A stretch of DNA of 22,691 nt from Mesostigma viride (Eukaryota > Streptophyta > Mesostigmatophyceae > Mesostigmatales > Mesostigmataceae). How positions within the stretch are numbered: the stretch's first letter is position 1; every line of letters begins with the position of its first letter. The notes beneath the pieces are model-generated. The model saw only the letters and a program-made list of their open reading frames with translations. It was not told where the DNA came from and ran no database searches. This document shows, in pieces, positions 8,732 through 15,627 of the stretch. The DNA is taken from contig RPFO01000408.1 of NCBI GenBank assembly GCA_009746045.1, forward strand, positions 64,001 through 86,691, written 5' to 3'. The translations under genes and the position numbers were made by a program.

Positions 8732-9028
8732 ATGGACCCCTTTTTACGGATAGCTCTTGTGCTGGTCGTGGTTTTCTTGATTCTCTCGCTGATCGTGAAT
8801 CTCGCTGGAGAAGAGCTTGCGAAAAAACTTTGCGAGTGGTTTGGCAAGGAGGACTCTGAAAAGTGCGCAGAACATGTATTCAATGTATTAAATGTAATCG
8901 CTTTGCCCCTGTTGGCCTTGTTCGCTGCTGCAGGGGTGGTCACAAAATGGCAGTCCTATAAGGACCAAAGGACAATTGCTAAAGCCGCTCAACTTAAGTT
9001 GAATAAGAGCAAGACCGTAAAACCGTGA
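8732..9028 (+). CDS. Small two-span membrane protein (98 aa)
   Basis: Two hydrophobic segments are visible, at about residues 6-26 (IALVLVVVFLILSLIVNLAG) and 51-71 (LNVIALPLLALFAAAGVV). Between them is a short amphipathic loop with Cys34 and Cys45 (KLCEWFGKEDSEKC) that could form a disulphide. The C-terminus is basic. The ATG follows an AT-rich leader (AATAAATAAATA). No family is recognised; small membrane proteins of this kind are common in large DNA viruses, where they serve in virion membranes. Its 3' end overlaps the convergent gene by about 35 nt. Confidence 0.65.
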   Translation: MDPFLRIALVLVVVFLILSLIVNLAGEELAKKLCEWFGKEDSEKCAEHVFNVLNVIALPLLALFAAAGVVTKWQSYKDQRTIAKAAQLKLNKSKTVKP

Positions 9029-9344
9029 AAAACAAAGAGGGGATCAGTGCAACCCTTTTGATAAGCGCGTTTGCGGCTAAAACAACAGTCAACCACACAA
9101 ACGCCGTCTGGACCATTACATGAACACTCTCGAAGCGGCTCTCGATGATTTCTTTGCAATGAATGGGGTTGGCGTCCCACACGTCCGAAGTCGTGTGTGT
9201 CATGGCCGCGCATATGTCGCTTTCTGGCATACTCATCCAGAACCCAAATGAGGCAATAGGCGGGCCTTTCATAAACAACTTTCGCAGCGGAGAAGATACA
9301 CATGCCTCGTAAACATATTCCAACGCCCAAAGGGCCCCCTTCAT
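8994..9344 (-). CDS. Hypothetical protein with C-terminal membrane anchor (116 aa)
   Basis: The reading frame starts downstream of an AT-rich stretch (TTAATTAA near 9355). The first 75 residues are mixed and contain four cysteines; residues about 77-108 are hydrophobic (VQTAFVWLTVVLAANALI, then ALIPSLFFTVL), so a tail anchor is likely. It converges on the preceding gene and overlaps it slightly. No homologous family is recognised. A second minus-strand frame is open over nearly the same span, so the choice of frame is not certain. Confidence 0.45.
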   Translation of the reverse strand: MKGALWALEYVYEACVSSPLRKLFMKGPPIASFGFWMSMPESDICAAMTHTTSDVWDANPIHCKEIIESRFESVHVMVQTAFVWLTVVLAANALIKRVALIPSLFFTVLRSCSYST

Positions 9345-9387
9345 CTGACCTACCTTAATTAATCCTCTGAAAACTATTTGAACTGTA

Positions 9388-9935
9388 TCAAGAATCTCCT
9401 TTTCCCGATTTTAGGGTGAACGATGGAACCAAGGTCCACTGCACGAAAACGCTTTCGCGCTCGCCTGACGACGACGACAACTCTTTCGGGCTCCTTCTTG
9501 CCAAATGATGATGGCATTTCGGGAGCTCCATTCGAATTGTTTCGATGTTTTCTAGCGCGTACTTGATGACACCGTGAGTAATAGCCCAACGGAAGAAGTT
9601 CATTTGACCGAGAGTCGTCTGCATCGTCCTCGTCCCGTCCGATGACGAGACATTGATCTTCTTCCGCCTTGCAAAAGGGTCGAACATCTTCTTTGAGTAG
9701 AAATCTAGATGTTCGCGGTAAGACATGTAAAGGTTTACAGGCATGCCGTCATCGTCGCTGATGCATTCCACCTGATGCGTCCTGGCAAAGTTCGTGACTA
9801 GCCACTCCAGAACCCTCAGAGAAAGGGCATTCGAGGCCGGTTTCGAGTTTGTGACATCGCCTCGAAGGTCATAAGCGTGTTGAAGTTCTGGTCGTTCTCG
9901 TAAAAACGGAACAGAGACCTCTCGATGAGGCTCAT
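9388..9935 (-). pseudogene. Protein with FDPF-ARR / TTLGQ-NFFRWAI motif, frameshifted
   Basis: The sense begins at the ATG ending at 9935 (MSLIERSLFRFYENDQNF) and runs about 38 codons. It then moves to another frame near 9815-9830, where it continues as SLRVLEWLVTNFARTHQV down to the stop at 9388, about 182 residues in total. The core has YSKKMFDPFARRKKINV followed by MQTTLGQMNFFRWAITHGVI. From memory, this pairing resembles an uncharacterised family conserved in nucleocytoplasmic large DNA viruses; that is recollection, not a search result. The C-terminal tail is basic and Ser-rich. The frame of the second half stays open far upstream, antisense to the neighbouring gene, but that upstream part looks non-coding. 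Function is unknown. Confidence 0.55.
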
Positions 9936-10039
9936 CACTCTGAACTTTAATACACAGCGATCGTTTTGATTTTGGTCTGGAGAACGAACCTCGTTCGTAC
10001 AGGGAACGATTTTTTTTTGCAAACGTTTGAATAACCGCA

Positions 10040-10891
10040 ATGGCGATGGAGGAGGGAGAAATCCCTGGCGTCTCGAGGGGATGGTCAAGCCGACGTGCGA
10101 ATCCTCGAGAGGCAAGCGACGTCTTAAAAGCCGTCAACGGCGCGTGCTGTACCTGGGACGTTCCAAGACCGTACATCCACTTTGTGACGTCGACCAAAGA
10201 ACTCGTGGCGGAACTCGGAAACGACGCGTATACCATGACCGAGTTTCGCAAGGGGGTGTACGTCCTCCTCGCCCTTGTGAGAGTACGTGGCGGTCGTCCA
10301 GTTTGCGCGCTAGTACACGGGGACCGGACAGTTGACATTATCAAGATGCCAACTTTCAAGACAAAACTTTTCAAAGGAACTGTCGCGGTTGGAATCTTGA
10401 CTACAGACTTTATGAATCGGTCCGTCATATATATACATGACTGTCTGGCTTTCAGTCGCCGAAATTTGAGATCTCGAGATTTTAAATCTAGGCTCGAATA
10501 CGCGCAAATGATTGTTTCGATGAACTTTCCTAGTACGGGAAACATGTATTTGCACACATTTATTAAGTGCAGTCCTTTTATGGACATTACGTCGGGAGAC
10601 ATGGACACGAAAAACAATAATGTTCTTTTTATTCCTTCTTCATCTTTCGTTGAACAAGGATACGTGAAGGGTAAGGTACCCGTGCTCCTGGAGAACAAAA
10701 TCGGTGCAACTACCGAAAAGGGGAGCAACCTTCTCAGAAAGTCTAAACTTTGCTCCCTCGCTGACCGCCTGACTTCTGGTTGGCGCGTCTGCCCCGGCTG
10801 GACTTCTTGGGGTCGTACACAATGCGGTACAGCAGGCGTTCCCCCGCCGATGACATGGGGGATTCTTGGATCTGGAGTTTTTTTGTCGTAG
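10040..10891 (+). CDS. mRNA-capping guanylyltransferase-like protein, catalytic motifs degenerate
   Basis: The order of strands and loops follows the nucleotidyltransferase domain of viral capping enzymes. A motif-I position (TMTEFRKGVYVLL, residues 65-77) is followed by a VCALV-x-GDRTVDIIKMP strand pair (88-104), a motif-III position (LFKGTVAVGIL, 110-120), a strand and helix like motif IIIa (YIHDCLAFSRRNLRSRDFKSRLEYA, 131-155), a motif-IV position (NNNVLFIP, 192-199) and a motif-V position (VLLENK, 215-220). The active-site Lys of KxDG is replaced (Met66), and the acidic residues of motifs III and IV are missing. Active capping enzymes transfer GMP to the 5' end of viral mRNA; this protein probably cannot. 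The last ~46 residues run antisense through the end of the primase gene, so the original stop may have been lost by an indel near 10750. The assignment is by remembered family pattern. Confidence 0.5.
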   Translation: MAMEEGEIPGVSRGWSSRRANPREASDVLKAVNGACCTWDVPRPYIHFVTSTKELVAELGNDAYTMTEFRKGVYVLLALVRVRGGRPVCALVHGDRTVDIIKMPTFKTKLFKGTVAVGILTTDFMNRSVIYIHDCLAFSRRNLRSRDFKSRLEYAQMIVSMNFPSTGNMYLHTFIKCSPFMDITSGDMDTKNNNVLFIPSSSFVEQGYVKGKVPVLLENKIGATTEKGSNLLRKSKLCSLADRLTSGWRVCPGWTSWGRTQCGTAGVPPPMTWGILGSGVFLS

Positions 10892-12203
10892 AGAAAAGCT
10901 GGACGGAGATGTCGCTGGGGATGCGACCTGGGTCGGAGCGGTATCCTCTGCACTCGTCGTCAAAGCAGCGCTGGAACCACCCGTGTCTGTTGACTTCGAA
11001 CCAGACATTGTTCCGCTCGTGCATTCGATGCACGTTGCGACAATCCCGGCTTCGACTCCACACCCAGTACACGCTCGAGTGCCCCTCACCGTCTTTGAAA
11101 GCGTTCGTCAAGACCACCCCTGTTAGGAGTTTGCAAATGGCCTTGTACTCTTCGCTGTCCTTTGGCAGAAGAGTTCCGTTCGCGTTCGAGGGACCTGCAG
11201 GGTACAAAGCGGACGGGCGATCATGAGCGCGTTTGTTTCGGTTCTTTCGACATCGGGGTTGCTCGACAAGGTCCTCGTCATGGTCGCTGGGAGCCACGAC
11301 GGTGGCGGGAACCACGTTCTCCATCTCGTCATAGATCCGAACCGAGGTCATACGGAGCTGGTGGTAGATAGACGGAGGGTCGTAGTCGACGCTACCCTCC
11401 GAGTCTGTCTGCGAAACGAACGTGTAGGGACGGTTCTCATGGATCTTGCCGAAGACACACGAGCATTCTCGTCGAATGTCCGCTTTTCTCCTGCAGTATG
11501 CGCACGGACACGTTCGTGCAGAAGATCCTCCGCCTTTGCAACCTTGAAGCTCCTTGTCGAGGATCCGAAACTTCTTGCTGCACTCGCCACATCGAACACA
11601 TTTGAGAGAGTACAGCATCCGGAGGCCGTTGTCTAGCATGATAGACGAGTCCACGACCGCGTTCCAGGAGTTCGTTTCTGGTCGTGGCCCGAACTTGGTG
11701 TGCAAACGAGACACGATGAAGCTTCTGAGCTCGAGGGCGACATCCTTGTTGACAGGGATACCCGGCCAGTGGACGTGCACGCCACTTTTTACCAGGTTAC
11801 CTTTCTTCTTCGTGGGAGCTTTGCAAATCACCATGTGATAGTCCACCTGGTCGCCTTCTTGCACGCAAGAACGTACAAGCGTTTGGATCTCAGGAATCCA
11901 CTCGTTTTCTATCACAGATGTCATGTCGGATTCGTCCTCGCAGTCGATGTCTAGAAAGAACGGGAAGACCGGATCGGACTTTTGCTCCACAATAAAGTTT
12001 CGCTTTTCCTCTTTCGCGTCTTTCTCGATGCATTTGTAAAACTCAAAAAGACAATCGCTTGAAACGTAGACTTTGCCTCCGCGAAACCCGTCTAAGAGAA
12101 GATGCGTGTACTCTTCAGTCGACTCCACGAAACATTGTCTCTCAACCAACCATTCGGTCGCGTTGGAATAGGGAGGCGGCTGCCATCTCGTCGTGGGGCA
12201 CAT
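10743..12203 (-). CDS. Archaeo-eukaryotic primase with UL52-type zinc finger (486 aa)
   Basis: This is a DNA primase of the archaeo-eukaryotic superfamily, making primers for viral DNA replication. Motif I is PFFLDIDCED (catalytic Asp85 and Asp87) and motif II is SGVHVH (140-145). The third motif probably lies in VVDSSIMLDNGLRM (184-196). A Cys-rich insert follows (C202, C205, C208, C222, C232, C234, C237, C247, C249). The C-terminal zinc site matches the UL52/PrimPol type: C388, H392 (or H395), C413 and C418 in DCRNVHRMHERNN...QRCFDDEC. The protein ends about 65 residues after this finger, in a basic tail, with no superfamily-3 helicase domain, unlike the fused D5 primase-helicases of many large DNA viruses. 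Start ATG at 12203. Its 3' end overlaps the convergent capping-like gene. Confidence 0.82.
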   Translation of the reverse strand: MCPTTRWQPPPYSNATEWLVERQCFVESTEEYTHLLLDGFRGGKVYVSSDCLFEFYKCIEKDAKEEKRNFIVEQKSDPVFPFFLDIDCEDESDMTSVIENEWIPEIQTLVRSCVQEGDQVDYHMVICKAPTKKKGNLVKSGVHVHWPGIPVNKDVALELRSFIVSRLHTKFGPRPETNSWNAVVDSSIMLDNGLRMLYSLKCVRCGECSKKFRILDKELQGCKGGGSSARTCPCAYCRRKADIRRECSCVFGKIHENRPYTFVSQTDSEGSVDYDPPSIYHQLRMTSVRIYDEMENVVPATVVAPSDHDEDLVEQPRCRKNRNKRAHDRPSALYPAGPSNANGTLLPKDSEEYKAICKLLTGVVLTNAFKDGEGHSSVYWVWSRSRDCRNVHRMHERNNVWFEVNRHGWFQRCFDDECRGYRSDPGRIPSDISVQLFSTTKKLQIQESPMSSAGERLLYRIVYDPKKSSRGRRANQKSGGQRGSKV

Positions 12204-12358
12204 CTTCTCTCACAGCGTAGTCGATTAAGAGGTTGTAAAACGAAGAAATTAACTGAAACACGACGTCAAAAAATGCCTCCATCTTTCATGGCGAAGACGA
12301 GGAACTTCGCGGCTATCTGTCTCGTATGAAAATCTCGAGTCTGCGTTAGGACTTAAAA
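12204..12358. promoter_or_regulatory. Divergent intergenic region between primase and SLATT genes
   Basis: This 155-bp spacer separates two genes transcribed away from each other, so it should contain both promoters. A short AT-rich stretch (GTAAAACGAAGAAATTAACTG, around 12236-12255) lies on the primase side, and the SLATT ATG follows ACTTAAAA directly. No defined motif is assignable. Confidence 0.3.
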
Positions 12359-13130
12359 ATGGATGCGGCTGAAGGGGATCAATCTAGAAGTAGATCCCCC
12401 AGAATCGTGACGTCACATGAGAGTTCTCCAATCAAATCAAATCTCAGGCCAGAAGACGCGTCTGAGGTAGGCGTCCATCAGATTTTGTTCCGAAAAAACG
12501 AACCGTTTGCAACAAAATCTAGCATTCAAGAAGACGGACGCGTATGGACGACCAACATCGAGGTGCTTGTTTTTCTTGGGCTCAAAAAGCGCTGCATATC
12601 GAGAGATGCATGACATGGCAGCGAGTCGTGCTGACTTTTTAGGAAACCTGATTGGTCTACCCGTGATTCTTCTAACAGCTAGTGCAGGAACCGCATCTTT
12701 TGCAAGTAGGAGACAAGATCGATGCAACAACCGAGATTTACTCACGATATACGTCGGAGTCGCTAGCATGGTCTCGTCCGCTCTAACGGGAATTCAGAAT
12801 TTTCTGAAGTTCCATCAAAAGGCTGAAAAGCATCGTCAGATGTCCAACCGTTTTTCGTCGTTTTATCGGGAAGTAGATGTGGAACTAACAAAATCACGCC
12901 AGCATCGCCTAGATCCGTTCGAGTTCGTCCAAACTTTACGACTTACGCTTGACCGGCTTTTGTCAGAGGATCCGCCGATACCGGCCACCGTCCGGCGTAA
13001 GCACAAAAGACTTAAATCTCGCGCCGTAACCGATACTACGAACAACAATCCCCACACTCCGGGCATGCCACAAGTAGTCGTGGATAAGGACCAGGACGCA
13101 AACGAAGTTCGTACGATCAAAAAACTCTGA
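12359..13130 (+). pseudogene. SLATT-domain membrane protein, single frameshift
   Basis: The coding sense starts at ATG 12359 (MDAAEGDQSRSRSPR) and stays in that frame until about 12575 (TTNIEVLVFLG). It then moves to the frame open from 12507 and ends at 13130. The switch lies in GTTTTTCTTGGGCTCAAAAAG, which has two homopolymer runs. The second part matches the SLATT pattern: AAYREMHD helix, transmembrane segment FLGNLIGLPVILLTASAGTA, a loop, transmembrane segment TIYVGVASMVSSALTGIQNF, then a long amphipathic helix with KAEKHRQMSNRFSSFYREVD. SLATT proteins are two-helix membrane proteins, thought to form pores as effectors in prokaryotic conflict systems, and also occur in eukaryotes. The C-terminal 60 residues are basic and probably disordered. 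The role in a virus is unknown. Confidence 0.68.
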
Positions 13131-13145
13131 CCGTATGGTATCGAA

Positions 13146-13334
13146 ATGCGCGCTATATCGATCGCAGTTTATTTCTTAAGCGTGTACATGCTACTGGTCG
13201 CCCGACCACGGTGCATGTTTGAAGAGAACGGAGATCCTATACCTTTTGGCGTCGGAGAAAATCAGACGCTTCTACCTTTTTGGCTCGTAGCTCTATCGCT
13301 TGCGTTGTACGTATCTGTACTTACGTCAAAGTAA
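13146..13334 (+). CDS. Small two-span membrane protein (62 aa)
   Basis: The ORF starts 15 nt after the SLATT stop. Two hydrophobic segments are visible: residues 3-18 (AISIAVYFLSVYMLLV), which could also be a signal peptide, and 43-58 (LLPFWLVALSLALYVS). The loop between them contains one Cys and an NQT glycosylation sequon. No family is recognised. Its stop lies one base before the next ATG, so the two may be tightly coupled or co-transcribed. Confidence 0.5.
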   Translation: MRAISIAVYFLSVYMLLVARPRCMFEENGDPIPFGVGENQTLLPFWLVALSLALYVSVLTSK

Positions 13335-13335
13335 A

Positions 13336-13497
13336 ATGGACACTCTCAACTTGACAGGGTATGACGTCACGAGCGAAAACTTAGAGCCAGTGATCGATGA
13401 TCTTCCCGACGGCTTTCAAAGCTATTACCGGGACGACTTGCTAAATCTCTATCTTGCACTGCGTGAAATGATAGAAGCCTCGGGGCTTCCTTTCTAA
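13336..13497 (+). CDS. Acidic micro-protein (53 aa)
   Basis: ATG 13336 follows the previous stop by one nucleotide. The product is acidic, with no membrane segment, and two probable helices (SENLEPVIDDL and DDLLNLYLALREMIEAS). The frame is also open upstream inside the previous gene (from 13300), but the overlap makes that start less likely. No family is recognised. Confidence 0.45.
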   Translation: MDTLNLTGYDVTSENLEPVIDDLPDGFQSYYRDDLLNLYLALREMIEASGLPF

Positions 13498-14138
13498 AAA
13501 ACGCGAATTTCTCTGATTTTTGCGACTTCGTGGCGTCATTTTCAATCGCTCCGGAATATATTCGTCCTGATTATTAGAAAGTATGAGCCTCGTGTTTCAC
13601 CGATTTGATGGAAACACGAGCAACTTGGGAGTAAACATCGTCCCTGCCATCACGTCGCCGCTAATCACAGAGGTGCCGCCCGCATACCTCTTACCATCGG
13701 ACGAGGTGATCGTCACGCCGATCCGTTCGTCTCTTCTCGTTATCCCCCAGAGGGTGATGGAGCAACGAGAAGTGGCTGTCGTATCAGGGAGCAGCATCAC
13801 GTACTGTCCTTACACCGGGTGCGCTACCACGTATCCGTTCGACGTTCGAACAACTGGGCTCGTCGAAAACAGCAATACGTTGCTCATTGACCCCGTAGAC
13901 GGGTCGCTTTTGAGCCAGATTTCAGGAAAGTTTGTGTATGGTCCGAAGTCTGGCGTGGAAGTTCCTCGATCCCCCTGTGTCGTTTGCCCATATAACGCTA
14001 TAATGTCTTTACACCGACCTGAAACGACAATCAGTGATTTAAACGGTTTTTCGAACCGTTTGTTTTTTCTTCACGGAGACAAAGCGGACGGAGACAACGA
14101 GAGATACTCTTCCTCCCACTTCAACGAGTATAAGACAA

Positions 14139-14143
14139 AGCGC
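14139..14143. repeat. Copia target-site duplication (AGCGC), left
   Basis: It matches 20089-20093 exactly. Five bases is the usual Copia target duplication. Confidence 0.93.
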
Positions 14144-14400
14144 TGTTGGAAAGGTAGAGGAAACTAATGGGTTTTACACAATGCCTTGTGCTTGGCCTTG
14201 TTACCCTTGCACCTTGCAGGTGATGAAAGACTGAGCTTGAAGACAATGGAAGAGAGACCAGAAAAAGAGTTTTATTTCTTAGGCTGAGAGGTTAGGAAAA
14301 GAGGTACCTGGCCTTAGGAGCCAGTTTCTTTTTATACCTTTCTAGCTAGGAAGGATGACATCAGATGCTGATGTCATCATAGAAGCTTGTAGAAACATCT

Positions 14401-14488
14401 AAGCATATTCCCAGCATATTCTCAGTATATTCCAGGAATATTCCTGGTATATTCCTAGAACATTCCAAGGTCATTCTAGAAAGGTTCT
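14401..14488. repeat. Eight 11-bp tandem repeats with heat-shock-element-like core (3' LTR)
   Basis: Eight consecutive 11-bp units end in ATTCC, ATTCT or GTTCT (for example CAGTATATTCC, AGGAATATTCC, TAGAACATTCC). Several create GAAnnTTC or TTCnnGAA inverted pairs, the core of heat-shock elements. They lie about 65-150 nt upstream of the TATA-like box in the direction of transcription. The spacing of one helical turn would place all sites on one face of the DNA. Confidence 0.65.
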
Positions 14489-14582
14489 AATGAGCTGGCA
14501 TGACAGTTGATTGCCAAATGTCCTCTGAACAATGTGCCACATCTAATGCTTAATAAAGTGACACATGGTTTCTACTTGGAAT

Positions 14583-14710
14583 GACAAGTGTAATCCAATG
14601 AGTCTATCCACTTGTCAGTCAATGGAATGCAACACTTGTCACTATGAGCTTCCAACACATGTCAGCTCATGGAATGGACACTTGTCTACCAAAGAAGTAC
14701 ACCACTTGTC
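14583..14710. repeat. Six CACTTGTC-type repeats, 23-26 bp apart, in the LTR
   Basis: CACTTGTC or close variants start at 14609, 14633, 14656 (CACATGTC), 14679 and 14703, with an inverted copy GACAAGTG at 14583. Several are preceded by TGGAATG. They look like a decayed tandem repeat of about 24 bp carrying an E-box-like core (CANNTG). The same array lies at 19751-19878 in the other LTR. Confidence 0.6.
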
Positions 14711-14921
14711 AAGCATGGAAGTGATGCTACTAGACCAACTCAGGTACAAGAGATCTATGGCCAAATATAGGACTATGGCACATGAACATTGATCAGCTCA
14801 TTGAGAGCAATTCATCTAACTTATCAGATCTATCAAATTCTCAGCCCTTGTGAAGTAAAACAAAGAAGAAGAAAGTCAGGCTGGAATATAGTGTGGGCAG
14901 GTGGGTATATGATCCCCAACA

Positions 14922-14929
14922 CCCCCCTT
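14922..14929 (-). other. Polypurine tract of the Copia element
   Basis: AAGGGGGG on the minus strand lies directly before the 3' LTR, at the place where plus-strand DNA synthesis is primed. Confidence 0.85.
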
Positions 14930-14949
14930 AGCCAGCTGAACACAAAGGA

Positions 14950-15627
14950 CTAAGTTGACATGAGTTTGCCACGCAGGGCAGTGAACCTGGCACGTGAAAG
15001 TGCCTTCGTCAGAAGATCAGCAAGCATGTCCTCCCCAGGACAATGCTTCATGGCGATGAGTCCCCCCTCCACCTTCTCCCGGATGAAATGGAAACGCACG
15101 TCAATGTGCTTCGTGCGCTTGGGATGAACAGGGTCACGAGCGAGTGCCACGGCGCCTGTGTTGTCGCAGAAGACAGGCGTGGGCCCCTGAACTGGATGCC
15201 CCAGCTCCCCCAACATGTGCCTCAGTGGAAGCACTAGCTGGGTTACGCTGCTAGCAGCAATGTACTCCGCCTCGCAGGAAGACAGGGCGGTAACGTGCTG
15301 CTTGCGGCTGCACCACTCGACTGCGGCCCCCCTGAACATCACTACATTGCCAGAGACAGATCTGCGTGTCTCAGGGCAGTTCCCCCAATCGGCATCCGTC
15401 CACCCCTCCAGCCCCCCTTGGCCACCATAGCGCAGTCCCAAGTCCTTGGTGTGGACAAGGTAGCGCACCAATCGCTTGGCCAGCTCCAAGTCGCCCTCCG
15501 TGGGTGCCTGCATGCATTGGGCCAGCTGGTTGACAGCAAAAGCAATGTCTGGGCGCGTCCATGTCGCGGCGTACATGAGAGCACCAACAATCTGCTGAAA
15601 GAGTTGATGGTTTGGGGCATCACACAT
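14950..15627 (-). CDS. Copia reverse transcriptase end and RNase H, shifted frame
   Basis: The frame continues the polyprotein with PNHQLFQQIVGALMYAATWTRPDI, which is the end of the RT connection region. RNase H follows with TDADWG (D78), SSCEAEYIA (E119), CDNTGA (D155) and KHIDVRFHFIRE (D176). It stops at 14950, 20 nt before the polypurine tract. The frame change from the main ORF lies at the five-C run 15629-15633 (plus strand). A single indel here would explain everything; programmed frameshifting at this place is not known for Copia. Confidence 0.9.
   Translation of the reverse strand: MCDAPNHQLFQQIVGALMYAATWTRPDIAFAVNQLAQCMQAPTEGDLELAKRLVRYLVHTKDLGLRYGGQGGLEGWTDADWGNCPETRRSVSGNVVMFRGAAVEWCSRKQHVTALSSCEAEYIAASSVTQLVLPLRHMLGELGHPVQGPTPVFCDNTGAVALARDPVHPKRTKHIDVRFHFIREKVEGGLIAMKHCPGEDMLADLLTKALSRARFTALRGKLMST

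Larger units (their letters stand above)
14144..14921 (-). repeat. 3' LTR of the Copia element
   Basis: This 778-bp LTR is almost identical to 19312-20088. It lies after the pol end and polypurine tract on the minus strand. It holds the same internal motifs: TATA-like box, 11-bp repeats, CACTTGTC repeats and an AATAAA signal. Confidence 0.95.

Noticed and set aside
10040-10953. Minus-strand frame upstream of the FDPF-motif gene as the true N-terminus of a 521-aa protein
   Set aside because: It is Arg/Ser/Pro-rich and has no domain look, lies fully antisense to the capping-like gene, and a better amino-terminal half exists in another frame from 9935.
14565-14792. 75-aa ORF in the LTR (repeated at 19733)
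   Set aside because: It lies in the U3 part and simply reads the CACTTGTC repeats; it is doubled only because the LTR is doubled.
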